This document shows positions 15,060 through 23,674 of a stretch of 35,108 nt of DNA, piece by piece; within the stretch, counting starts at the first letter, position 1, and every line of letters begins with the position of its first letter. The notes under the pieces were generated by a model that searched no databases, was not told the DNA's origin, and worked only from the letters and a program-made list of their open reading frames with translations. A program made the translations under genes and the position numbers. This DNA is from Gemmatimonas sp. (GTDB taxonomy: Bacteria; Gemmatimonadota; Gemmatimonadetes; Gemmatimonadales; Gemmatimonadaceae): assembly GCA_013822285.1 (NCBI GenBank), contig PNKF01000006.1, forward strand, positions 1 to 35,108. Reading direction: 5' to 3'.

Positions 15060-16001
15060 ATGGAGAGCACATTCGGAGTCGAGTCCCCGGCGTTCGTCGC
15101 CGTCCGCGCCGTACTCTCCATGGCCACGGTCGGCTTGCTCGGGAGCCTCGCCCTGCGCTGGGCCGTACTCCTGCGATACGTCGGCCCCGATTCGATGGAA
15201 TTGCGCGAGGCCGTCGACCGCCGGCTGGGGCGATGGGTCGCCCGTCTCGCGGCCGTTGCGATACTCGGCACCCTTGCGCGATTCGCGGCGCAGCACGCGG
15301 CCGTCTTTGGCACGGACGGCGACGTCACGGTGCAGTCGCTCTCGGCATTGATTTTTCGCTCCGCGTGGGGCCGTTCGTGGTGGCTCGCCTTCCTTGCGTC
15401 TCTCGTAATCGCCGGCCTTGCGCCCCGGCTGCGCGGCGCCTCGCGCGGCCCGTGGATCGGCGCGGCGTGCGCCATCCTCGTCTTCGCGATCGCACAACCT
15501 CTGTCTGGGCACCCCGCGGCGGCACACAATCCCTGGCTCGCGACCGCCGTTCAGTCCCTCCATCTCGTGGGCGCGGGCGGCTGGATCGGCAGCCTTGCAC
15601 TCCTGACCGCCGTGGCGATTCCCGTCGCACGCACGCTTCCGGCCGAACTGCCAGGTGATTCCGACGTCCGCGTGGCCGAACTCATTCGCGCGTTCAGCCC
15701 GACCGCGCTTGTCTTCGCGAGCGCCCTCGGACTGACGGGGCTCTTCACGGCGTGGAACAACCTCGGCGGCCTCGCGCCGCTGTGGGAGAGTCCGTACGGT
15801 CGGACGCTCCTGCTTAAGCTCGCACTGCTCTCGGTGGCCGCGGGCACCGGAGCATACAACTGGCGGCGCGTCCTGCCGCATCTCGGAACACCCGAAGCCA
15901 GCGCCCGCTTGCGCCGCTCGTCGCTTGTCGAGCTGGCGGCAGCGATGATGGTCCTCGTCGTGACTGCGGTTTTGGTTGCGACGCCGATGCCCTGGGAGTA
16001 A
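15060..16001 (+). CDS. copD: Inner-membrane copper transport protein CopD
   Basis: 313-residue membrane protein from ATG 15060, preceded by GAGA. About eight hydrophobic helices are visible, e.g. AVLSMATVGLLGSLALRWAVLL, WWLAFLASLVIAGLA, IGAACAILVFAIAQPLSGH, LVFASALGLTGLFTAWNNLGG and LVELAAAMMVLVVTAVLVATP. Family signatures are SGHPAAAH and LHLVGAGGWIGSLALL, with His residues in the membrane that are thought to carry copper. CopD works with CopC to move copper across the inner membrane. Second gene of the copCD pair; a strong hairpin follows. Confidence 0.9.
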   Translation: MESTFGVESPAFVAVRAVLSMATVGLLGSLALRWAVLLRYVGPDSMELREAVDRRLGRWVARLAAVAILGTLARFAAQHAAVFGTDGDVTVQSLSALIFRSAWGRSWWLAFLASLVIAGLAPRLRGASRGPWIGAACAILVFAIAQPLSGHPAAAHNPWLATAVQSLHLVGAGGWIGSLALLTAVAIPVARTLPAELPGDSDVRVAELIRAFSPTALVFASALGLTGLFTAWNNLGGLAPLWESPYGRTLLLKLALLSVAAGTGAYNWRRVLPHLGTPEASARLRRSSLVELAAAMMVLVVTAVLVATPMPWE

Positions 16002-16035
16002 GTCGGATCGTCGTGGGACGCCATTCGGCGATGCG

Positions 16036-16072
16036 ACTGCGCGGCACCTGACTTCGTCGGGTGCCGCGCAGT
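16036..16072. terminator. Strong hairpin between convergent copCD and PepSY units
   Basis: ACTGCGCGGCACCTGA-CTTCG-TCGGGTGCCGCGCAGT gives a 16-bp stem with one G-T wobble and a short CTTCG loop. There is no long T run, but the position between convergent genes (copD on plus, a small membrane protein on minus) fits a bidirectional terminator. Confidence 0.7.
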
Positions 16073-16097
16073 CCGTTCCGATCCGCCGCGACCCCAC

Positions 16098-16304
16098 TCA
16101 GTGGGTGTGCTGCTCTGCTGGCAGATCCCGCTGATCCACCGTGCGATCACGCATCACGTGCATCGCCACCTGCACGCTGGTCCACGAAATCATCGCCAGG
16201 GCCAGCGTCAGACCCACAACCAGGGTGGCCACGTCCGCTCGGCTGTGCGGACGGCGGTTGCGTTGCGGCGGGTTGTTTGCGGCACTCGCTGGCGTCGTGG
16301 TCAC
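16098..16304 (-). CDS. Small single-helix membrane protein, unknown function
   Basis: 68 residues if started at GTG 16304, which follows the PepSY stop by 4 nt and has GAGG 11 nt upstream; the ORF-track start at 16361 overlaps the PepSY gene by 53 bp. It has a basic N-terminus (NPPQRNRRPHSR), one membrane helix (TLVVGLTLALAMISWTSVQVAMHVM) and a polar tail ending QHTH. No family recognised. Probably cotranscribed with the PepSY gene. Confidence 0.55.
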   Translation of the reverse strand: MTTTPASAANNPPQRNRRPHSRADVATLVVGLTLALAMISWTSVQVAMHVMRDRTVDQRDLPAEQHTH

Positions 16305-16308
16305 ACGC

Positions 16309-17733
16309 TCACGTGCCTCGCGACGTGCGGCCGGGGAATCGCACACGCCAGCCCGTTGCAATCATGGCCAGCACGAGGAGCTGAAAGACGACCAAGAACG
16401 TCACGTCAATCGTCTTGTTCCCGGTGAAGGCAAAGGTGTGAACAGCGAGGAAGGGACCGAAGACGCGCCAAAACCACGGCCGACGCTGGATGATTTGTGC
16501 CGTCCGTTGCGATACGTACACATCGGTGTTTCCGGAATCCTTGAAGCGGAAGTGGTAGGTGTCGATGGGACGGTTGAGGTCCATCCACAGCTGCGGGGAC
16601 GCCCCGAGGTATGCAAAGGACGGCTTCCCGATGATCTCCTGCCGCGCGATCTCGCCGGCGACGGCCGGGGCCAGCGACACCACTGGCGCGCCGGTGGCGT
16701 CGAAGACCCGTGGCTCTTCGTCGAGCCGCGTCGTCACGGCCCAGACGGGTTGCGTTCCGAGCAGACGCCACTCGATTGCCTGGATTGGCCGTGGACTCGC
16801 CGGTAACGCGGACGAGACCCGGCGCAACACTTCGGCAGGCGTCGCGACCGTGCCGCCGGTCTCAAACCCAGCATCCCACTCGGTCCTGAAGCTGGCCTTG
16901 CCGCGAAAGGGGTCCTCAAGGGGGCCGAGGCTGAGCCAGAGGTACCCGCCGATGAGCACTTGTACCGAGAGAATCCCGCCAACCAGCACTCCGAGCTTGC
17001 GGTGCCAGTCTCGGGCGCGCGGCCTCGGAACGGCCCGCTGCCCGTCCGCGGACGCAATTGCGGCCCGAGGTCTTCGCCACCAGAACAGCAGGTACCCGAA
17101 CCCGGTGAGCGTGATGACGCCGATGGCACAGGCGTAGAGCAACGTCGTCCAGAGCGGGAGGTGGTGGCTGAGCTGGTTGACGTGGAACGTCCGGTACCAC
17201 CATTCGAATCGTTCCGACTCCGCGTTCAAGCGGCGAAGCGTGCGCCCCTCGTCGCGCGAGAGGATGAGTCTCGCCGACTGCGCCCCCGCGAGGGTTGCGC
17301 GGACGACCTGTAGACGGTCTACGTCATAGTATCGATTGTACTCTGTCGCCGGTTCCATCGCCGTCATCCGACCACCCAGCAGCGCCTCGTCGGCAACGAC
17401 CGCCAGCAGGCTGTCGGGCAACGGATCGAGACGCGCACCGGTCCTGGCGTCGAAGACCATCGCGAGCGCGTACGGAGTGGGCTTTACCACATACCACAAG
17501 TACGGTCCACGGGACTGCAGGCGCAGCCAGTAGATGCGCCCGATGCCATGCCGAGTCGCCAGATTCGCAAGCAACTCGTTGGGGTTGAGCGTCGCCGAGT
17601 CCAGCCGCAAGTCAACGGAGTTGAACGGGTTCAGGCGGTAGACCCCGGCAAGCCCGTTCGGAGCGTTCATGGTGACGAGCATCATCGCGGCGGCCGAGAC
17701 CACCCATCCCACGAGTGGCACCGTCAGACCCAA
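16309..17733 (-). CDS. PepSY-associated TM-helix membrane protein
   Basis: At least 474 residues from TTG 17733. PepSY_TM proteins usually begin with a WHRWLGL element; here VASWHRWLGLGLTVPLVGW is in frame just upstream, back to a CTG at 17787 with GGAG 6 nt before it. The true N-terminus is therefore probably 18 residues longer. Four membrane helices are visible: GLTVPLVGWVVSAAAMMLV, LLYACAIGVITLTGFGYLLFWW, LGVLVGGILSVQVLIGGYLWLSL and VTFLVVFQLLVLAMIATGW. His residues sit near the membrane (FHVNQLSHHLPLW, DWHRKLG, TYHFRF, VHTFAF). Members are linked to iron or copper reduction and siderophore uptake; here the context is metal resistance but no TonB receptor is present. Confidence 0.8.
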   Translation of the reverse strand: MGLTVPLVGWVVSAAAMMLVTMNAPNGLAGVYRLNPFNSVDLRLDSATLNPNELLANLATRHGIGRIYWLRLQSRGPYLWYVVKPTPYALAMVFDARTGARLDPLPDSLLAVVADEALLGGRMTAMEPATEYNRYYDVDRLQVVRATLAGAQSARLILSRDEGRTLRRLNAESERFEWWYRTFHVNQLSHHLPLWTTLLYACAIGVITLTGFGYLLFWWRRPRAAIASADGQRAVPRPRARDWHRKLGVLVGGILSVQVLIGGYLWLSLGPLEDPFRGKASFRTEWDAGFETGGTVATPAEVLRRVSSALPASPRPIQAIEWRLLGTQPVWAVTTRLDEEPRVFDATGAPVVSLAPAVAGEIARQEIIGKPSFAYLGASPQLWMDLNRPIDTYHFRFKDSGNTDVYVSQRTAQIIQRRPWFWRVFGPFLAVHTFAFTGNKTIDVTFLVVFQLLVLAMIATGWRVRFPGRTSRGT

Positions 17734-17787
17734 CCCGAGCCAGCGATGCCAGGAGGCTACTCGGGCCTTCGCGCGTGGAGACGGCAG

Positions 17788-17964
17788 TCAGGGCTCCGTG
17801 AAGTTCGCCATAGGCAGTGAGAGAAAAGGGAGCGGACGTCCCGAGGGGAGCGGCTCGTTGATTTTACTGCCAAGTTCGTCGCTCACGCCAGCCGTGGAGG
17901 CAACGAGTGTGCGACCACCGCCGAAGGACCGGCTGGACCGATCTGGCGCGCGGAGTGCGTGCAC
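17788..17964 (-). CDS. Possible short ORF directly upstream of the PepSY gene
   Basis: In the same frame as the PepSY gene but separated by one TGA (17788-17790). Reading from GTG 17964 gives 58 residues, from GTG 17886 gives 32 (VSDELGSKINEPLPSGRPLPFLSLPMANFTEP). The stop is immediately followed by CTG, the likely PepSY start (TGACTG). It could be a small leader protein coupled to the PepSY gene, or chance. No domain recognised. Confidence 0.3.
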   Translation of the reverse strand: MHALRAPDRSSRSFGGGRTLVASTAGVSDELGSKINEPLPSGRPLPFLSLPMANFTEP

Positions 17965-18059
17965 GTTCCCACCGGCGGCACCTCGGGCTCCGCAGCGGGT
18001 GGGCCGTCGAGCGGCGTCGCGAGGCTCGCCGCCGTGAAGACCCCGCGTCGCACCGACGG

Positions 18060-20486
18060 CTAGCGCGCACGGCCAGGACTCCGGTACGAGAGCAGGCGCA
18101 GCGCATTGGCCACCACCACCAACGTGCTCCCCTCGTGCAGCGCGACCGCCGGCCCGATCCCCAGCGCACCGACCAGAGTCGCGACGACGAGGGACGCGAT
18201 CACGGCGAGCGAGATGGCAACGTTCTGCCGAATGACGCGCCGCGCTGCGCGGCTAATGCCGATGGCGAACGGCAAGCGGCTGAGATCATCACCCATGAGC
18301 GCGACGTCCGCGGTCTCCAGTGCCGCGGCAGAGCCGGCACCACCCATCGCGACACCGACGGCCGCATGGGCGAGGGCCGGCGCGTCGTTGACGCCGTCGC
18401 CGACCATCGCGACCGGCCCCCGCTTGGCAAGTTCCTGGATCACCGAAACCTTGTCCGCTGCCAGCAGACCCGCGTGCACCTCGGTGACGCCGATCTGAGC
18501 GGCCACGGCGTTCCCAGCACCGGCGTTGTCGCCCGTAAGCATCACGATGCGTTGGATTCCCATCCGTCGGAGCAGCGCCAGCGTCCCGCGCGCACCTGGC
18601 CGCGGTTGATCCGCAACACCAATCACGCCGAGCCATTCAATCTCCGGCGCGACCCCGGTGCTGGCCGCCTCGGCTCGCCGCACGACCAGCGTGCTTCGAC
18701 CGGCTCGCTCAAGCGTCGAGACGGCATCGCGTATGGTGTCCGGCACCGCGACCTGCGCATCGTCAAAAAGGAGCAGGCGACCGACCTCCACGCGCACGCC
18801 CTCCACCACTCCGCGCATCCCACGCCCCGTCACCGCGGTCGCGTCGTCGGCCGCGGGAACTGCGAGCGCCCGCGCCTCGGCCTCGCGGACGACCGCTCGG
18901 GCCAGAGGGTGCTGCGAGCGCCGCTCGATCGACGCGGCGGTCTGCAGCAACAGCTCTTCGCTCACGCCAGTGGCGGGCCGCAGGTCGGTCACGCATGGCT
19001 CGCCGAGCGTGATCGTGCCCGTCTTGTCGAGCGCGAGCGTATGCACCGCGCCCAGTGACTCGAGATGCGCGCCGCCCTTGATGAGCACGCCGTTGCGCGC
19101 GGCCTGGGCAATACCCGACAGCACCGCGGCCGGGGTCCCCAACGCGAGCGCGCACGGCGAGGCCGCGACGAGCAGCGCCATCGCGCGGTAGAACGACTCG
19201 CTCCACGTCCAGACACCGAGGAGCGGCGGCACGACGATCAACAACGCATCCGCGACCAGCACCGCCGGCACGAAGATGCGCGCGAATCGGTCGGTGAACT
19301 GCTGCGTCGGGGCCTTCTGCGTTTGCGCCTCGGACACCAGCTTGATGACGCGGTCGAGCGTGCGATCCCCGACCGCCGCGGTAACCTCTACCACCAGTGC
19401 GCCTTCACCGTTCACCGACCCAGCGAAGACGGTGTCGTCCGCGGCCTTGTCCACCGGCACGCTCTCGCCGGTGATAGGCGCTTGATTCACGCCGGAGTGC
19501 CCTTCGCGGACAATCCCGTCGACAGGGATGCGCTCCGCCGGCCAGACGACCACACGATCACCGCGCTGCACCTCGACGATCGGTACAATCGCCTCAGTCC
19601 CATCGCGAACGACCCGCGCCGTCTGCGGCGCCAACTCTGCAAGTGCCGCGATCGCGTGGCGCGCTCGACCCAACGCGTAGTGCTCGAGCGCGTGGCCGAG
19701 ACTGAACAGAAACAGCAGCAGCGCTCCTTCGAACCATTCGCCGAGCAACGCCGCGCCGACGGCGGCCACCACCATGAGGAGATCGATATTGAAATGAAAG
19801 CGACCACGTCGCAGATCGGCGATGAAGTGGCCGACGTTGTCCCGCGCGCCAAACACGTACGCGACCGCAAAGAGCGCCGTCACCGCGAGTGCCGGCACTT
19901 CCTCGAGGCGCGTTGCGACCGCGCCCAACAGCAGAAAGACACCCGAGGTCAGGCTCCACGCCAGTGCGCGGTTCCGCGCATACCAACTGCGGGGCGGGAT
20001 CGTTGGTCGTCGTGCGGCCGCGCGCTCCGAGAGGGAGCGCGCGATGCGCTGCTCATCCACTCGGCGCCGGTCGAACTCGACGCGCGCCAACTGCGCGGCG
20101 AAGTTGACGCTGGCCGCCCGCACGCCGGGCATCGTGCGGAGCTCCATCTCGAACCGACGCCCGCTGTCCTCGCTCCCAACGGATTGAAACGGCAGCACCA
20201 CGTGGCCGAATCGTGCCGTAATCGCCGTTCCTGCGGCGCGGGCCAGTGCTTCCACCTGATCGAGGGGCAACACTTCGGGATCGTAGTGCAAACAGAGCGC
20301 GGCAGACCCGGTCGTGCGCTCGACGTGCGCGTGACGAACACCGCGCCGCCGTTGCATCAGTCGAAGCAATCTCGCGATACAAACATCCTGGTCGCCGACT
20401 GCTTCCGGTAACAGCAGCGGCAACTCGAGTTGAATGACTGGTCCGTGCGGCTCGTGCCTTACGGGCTCACTCCCGAGGCGGTTCAT
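18060..20486 (-). CDS. Heavy-metal P1B-type ATPase with SPC and HEG motifs (P1B-4-like)
   Basis: 808-residue metal-exporting ATPase. ATG 20486 overlaps the czcA stop as ATGA, so it belongs to the czc-like operon. The first 150 residues look like two degenerate HMA-like folds (DVCIARLLRLMQRRRGVRHAHVE; FEMELRTMPGVRAASVNFAAQLARVEFD) with no CxxC metal site. Then come ITGESVPVDK, ASPCALALGTP (TM6, about residue 443), DKTGTITLGE (Asp about 486), QHPLARAVV, MLTGDNAG, GDGVNDAPALAHA and the last-helix HEGSTLVVVANALRLL. SPC in TM6 plus HEG near the C-terminus is the P1B-4 signature, associated with Co/Zn/Fe/Cd export rather than copper. Substrate is unproven. The CPC of ZntA/CadA and the CPH of the ATPase at 6535 are both absent. 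Confidence 0.9.
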   Translation of the reverse strand: MNRLGSEPVRHEPHGPVIQLELPLLLPEAVGDQDVCIARLLRLMQRRRGVRHAHVERTTGSAALCLHYDPEVLPLDQVEALARAAGTAITARFGHVVLPFQSVGSEDSGRRFEMELRTMPGVRAASVNFAAQLARVEFDRRRVDEQRIARSLSERAAARRPTIPPRSWYARNRALAWSLTSGVFLLLGAVATRLEEVPALAVTALFAVAYVFGARDNVGHFIADLRRGRFHFNIDLLMVVAAVGAALLGEWFEGALLLFLFSLGHALEHYALGRARHAIAALAELAPQTARVVRDGTEAIVPIVEVQRGDRVVVWPAERIPVDGIVREGHSGVNQAPITGESVPVDKAADDTVFAGSVNGEGALVVEVTAAVGDRTLDRVIKLVSEAQTQKAPTQQFTDRFARIFVPAVLVADALLIVVPPLLGVWTWSESFYRAMALLVAASPCALALGTPAAVLSGIAQAARNGVLIKGGAHLESLGAVHTLALDKTGTITLGEPCVTDLRPATGVSEELLLQTAASIERRSQHPLARAVVREAEARALAVPAADDATAVTGRGMRGVVEGVRVEVGRLLLFDDAQVAVPDTIRDAVSTLERAGRSTLVVRRAEAASTGVAPEIEWLGVIGVADQPRPGARGTLALLRRMGIQRIVMLTGDNAGAGNAVAAQIGVTEVHAGLLAADKVSVIQELAKRGPVAMVGDGVNDAPALAHAAVGVAMGGAGSAAALETADVALMGDDLSRLPFAIGISRAARRVIRQNVAISLAVIASLVVATLVGALGIGPAVALHEGSTLVVVANALRLLSYRSPGRAR

Positions 20487-23400
20487 GCGAACTCCGCAGC
20501 GTCCGCCATCGATGCCGCACGACGAGCGGCGCGGCGTTCCCGTCGTCCCTCAATCCAGACGTACAGCGTGGGCAGTACGAGCAGCGTCAACAGGGTCGAG
20601 GTGACCAACCCGCCGATGACGACCGTAGCCAGCGGGCGTTGTACCTCTGCGCCAGTCCCCTGCGACAGCGCCACCGGGAAGAATCCAATGCTCGCGACCA
20701 ACGCCGTCATGAGCACTGGACGCAGCCGCTGTCGCGCGCCGCTCAGGGCCGCCGCGCGCGCCGAAAGCCCGTCGGACCGAGCGCGCTGCACGGTCGTCAG
20801 TAAGACGAGGCCATTCAGCACGGCCACGCCGAAGAGGGCAATGAAGCCAATGCTCGCCGAGACGGAGAGATGAAACCCGCGAAACCAGAGTGCGAAGACG
20901 CCACCCACCGCCGCGAATGGCAAGTTCACCAGCACGAGCCCCGCGAGCCACCAGGAGCGCAGCGAAACCCAGAGCAGCACCGCAATCAGCGTGATTGAGA
21001 GAGGCACCACGATGCGCAGTCGCGCCATCGCGCGCTGCTGGTTCTCAAACGCGCCGCCGTACGTCACGAACGTGCCGGTCGGCAGGGTCACCTCGGCGCC
21101 AACGCGCGACTGCACCTCAGCCGCGAATCCGCCAAGATCCCGCGCTTCGACATTCGCCTGCACGATCGTGAAGCGCTGCGCCCGCTCGCGGCTCACCTGC
21201 ACGGGTCCGCTCTCAAGCCGGATGTCCGCAAGGGCAGCGAGGGGAACGCGGGCGCCGTTCGAGGACGGAATCGTGATCGCGCCGATTGCCTCGGGCGAAC
21301 TGCGCATCGCCTCGGGATAGTAGACCGCGACATCGATTGCCCAAGCTCCTTCGACCAGCGTCGACACTGGCCGGCCGCCGACGGCCGTCTCGAGCGCCTC
21401 TTGAACCTCCGCCATTGGTATACCGAATCGTGCCATCGCCGTGCGATCCATTCGGACATTGAGGTACCCCTGACCCGCGGTCTGCTCGACGCGGACCTCG
21501 GTGGCCCCTCGAATCGATCGTAGCACGCGCGCAATGCGCTCAGCCACCTCGAGTGTCTCGGCGGGATCATCGCCGAACGCCTTGACCGCGAGGTCGGCGC
21601 GCACGCCTGAGATCAGCTCATCGAGACGCATCTGCATCGGTTGCGTCATGCCGATCGCTATGCCGGGAATCTCCGCTTCCAGTCGCCCAGAGAGCTCACG
21701 CTCGAGCGAGTCCTTCGTGACGCCCGGCCGCCAGTCCGCGCGCGGCTTCAGCATGACGAAGATGTCCGCCTGATTGACACCCATCGGGTCGCTTCCGATC
21801 TCCGGACGACCCACGCGACTGACAACTGTCGTCACCTCCGGTGACTCTCGCACGACGCGCTCGAGGTCCGCCTGCATCGCCACCGAACGCGTCAGCGATA
21901 TGGTCGGGTCCTTCGTGGACGAAATCATCAGCGATCCCTCATCGAGCTGAGGGAGAAACTCGGTGCCCAACCGCGGCACCAGCAACAGCGCCATCGCGAA
22001 GACCGACACGGCCGCTGCCACCGTCACGCGCGGCCGCGGCGTCACCAGTTCCAGAAGTCGCGAGTACCGCGCATCGAGCCACTGCGCGAGTCGCTCGGCA
22101 ACGACCGACTCGCGTGCACCACGGCGGAAGACCCAAGTGCCGACCGCCGGGATGAATGCCAGTCCGAGGAGCAGGCTGCCGAACAGCGCCATCGCGACCG
22201 TAAGCGCCATCGGCCGGAACATGCGTGCCTCGAGGCCCTCGAGACTCAGAATCGGCACGTACACGAGCATGATGATGAGCACGCCGAACGCGATTGGTCG
22301 CGCCACCTCGCGTCCAGCAGAGACGAGACGCGCGGCAATGCCTTCGCGCGTCGTCGGCAACTTTCCGTCCACCTCATCACCGTGCAAGGTGCGCACAAAG
22401 TGCTCGGCCATGACAACCGCACCGTCCACAATCATACCGAAGTCAATCGCGCCGAGGCTCATGAGATTCGCCGAGAGCCCGAGCCACCGCATCCCCACGA
22501 ATGCGCACAACAGCGAAAGCGGAATCGTTGCGGCCACCAGCAACGCCGCGCGGACATTCCCCAGGAAGAGCAGCAACACGGCGATGACGAGGAGTCCACC
22601 TTCGACGAGATTCGTGCGCACCGTGCGCAGCGTGCCGGCAACCAAGTCGGTCTGATCGTAGTACGGCGCGACGACAACGCCCTCCGGCAGGAATCGGTTG
22701 ATCTCCTCCACGCGTGCGCGTACGCGGCGCACGACTTCCCGTCCGTTCTCGCCGCGCAGCATCATCACGATTCCACTCACCACCTCACCTCCACCGTCAC
22801 GCGTCACCGCGCCTTGACGCAGTTCGGCCCCCTCACGCACGTCCGCCACGTCATTCACGGTGATGGGCACGCCGGACGCGCTCGCACGTATCACCGTGCG
22901 GCGCAGATCATCCAGTGTTCCCGCTTGACCGAGTCCGCGCAGGATGTACTGCTCGTCGCCGTGCTCGAGATAGCCCCCCGCCGCCACGGCGTTGTTCGCC
23001 TCAATCGCCGCGACGACGTCGTGAAGAGTCAATCCAAAGCTCACCAGCCGCTCCGGACGCACGACAACCTGCGCCTGTCGCACGTTTCCGCCGAAGCTGT
23101 TGACCTCCGTGACTCCAGGGACTGTCCGAAGTTGTGGCCGCACGAGACGGTCGTGGAGGGTGCGCAACTGCATGATGTCGTTGCCACCACCCTCGACGGT
23201 ATACATGTAGATCTCGCTGTTGGCCGCAGAGAGCGGACCCAGCGCAACCTCTGCGCCGCTGGGCAACTGCTGACGCACGCCCTGCAGCCGTTCGGAGATC
23301 AGCGTGCGGGCGCGCTGAATCTCCGTGTCGTCCTCGAACACAACGGTGACGGACGCAAAACCATACTTGCTGACCGAGCGCACCTGTTTGACGGCGGGCA

Positions 23401-23665
23401 TGCCATTCATCGCAACCTCCACAGGGAAGGTCGCGAGGCGCTCCACTTCAATCGGCGAAAGACCCGGCGCCTCGATCAATACCTGCACCTGCACGTCAGT
23501 GAGATCCGGGAACGCGTCGACACGCAGCGTCGAGAGCGCCCACAGTCCCCCACCCACCAGCGCCACCACCGCCGCCACCACGAGGCCCCGCTGCCGCACC
23601 GCCCACGCGACCAGGCGCTCAGCAGGATCCGCAGGAGCGCTGGGAATCGGATTCATTTGGGACAT
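20483..23665 (-). CDS. czcA: Divalent-metal RND efflux pump, CzcA type
   Basis: 1060-residue inner-membrane pump from ATG 23665; AGGAG 6 nt upstream overlaps the czcB stop. The TM4 motif SLGAIDFGMIVDGAVVMAEHF has the DFGx3DGA core of divalent-metal HME pumps (Co/Zn/Cd/Ni), not the DAA core of the CusA at 1-3254; the usual final EN is EH here. Other landmarks are DAFPDLTDVQVQVLIEAPGLSPIEVERLATFPVE near the N-terminus, LPQLDEGSLM, GVAVLNGLVLLTTVQRARS and LPTLYVWIEGRRERRAARRA at the C-terminus. Full length. It works with the CzcB-like adaptor, and with the outer-membrane factor whose gene is frameshifted here. Czc versus Cnr/Ncc specificity cannot be told from motifs. Confidence 0.92.
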   Translation of the reverse strand: MSQMNPIPSAPADPAERLVAWAVRQRGLVVAAVVALVGGGLWALSTLRVDAFPDLTDVQVQVLIEAPGLSPIEVERLATFPVEVAMNGMPAVKQVRSVSKYGFASVTVVFEDDTEIQRARTLISERLQGVRQQLPSGAEVALGPLSAANSEIYMYTVEGGGNDIMQLRTLHDRLVRPQLRTVPGVTEVNSFGGNVRQAQVVVRPERLVSFGLTLHDVVAAIEANNAVAAGGYLEHGDEQYILRGLGQAGTLDDLRRTVIRASASGVPITVNDVADVREGAELRQGAVTRDGGGEVVSGIVMMLRGENGREVVRRVRARVEEINRFLPEGVVVAPYYDQTDLVAGTLRTVRTNLVEGGLLVIAVLLLFLGNVRAALLVAATIPLSLLCAFVGMRWLGLSANLMSLGAIDFGMIVDGAVVMAEHFVRTLHGDEVDGKLPTTREGIAARLVSAGREVARPIAFGVLIIMLVYVPILSLEGLEARMFRPMALTVAMALFGSLLLGLAFIPAVGTWVFRRGARESVVAERLAQWLDARYSRLLELVTPRPRVTVAAAVSVFAMALLLVPRLGTEFLPQLDEGSLMISSTKDPTISLTRSVAMQADLERVVRESPEVTTVVSRVGRPEIGSDPMGVNQADIFVMLKPRADWRPGVTKDSLERELSGRLEAEIPGIAIGMTQPMQMRLDELISGVRADLAVKAFGDDPAETLEVAERIARVLRSIRGATEVRVEQTAGQGYLNVRMDRTAMARFGIPMAEVQEALETAVGGRPVSTLVEGAWAIDVAVYYPEAMRSSPEAIGAITIPSSNGARVPLAALADIRLESGPVQVSRERAQRFTIVQANVEARDLGGFAAEVQSRVGAEVTLPTGTFVTYGGAFENQQRAMARLRIVVPLSITLIAVLLWVSLRSWWLAGLVLVNLPFAAVGGVFALWFRGFHLSVSASIGFIALFGVAVLNGLVLLTTVQRARSDGLSARAAALSGARQRLRPVLMTALVASIGFFPVALSQGTGAEVQRPLATVVIGGLVTSTLLTLLVLPTLYVWIEGRRERRAARRAASMADAAEFA

Positions 23666-23674
23666 CGAAGGCTC

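Noticed and set aside
14616-16097. 493-codon minus-strand ORF
   Set aside because: Antisense of copC and copD, which have signal peptides, membrane helices and conserved ligands.
18060-20486. Classification as ZntA/CadA (P1B-2) ATPase
   Set aside because: TM6 has SPC, not CPC, and the last helix has HEGST, which is the P1B-4 pattern.
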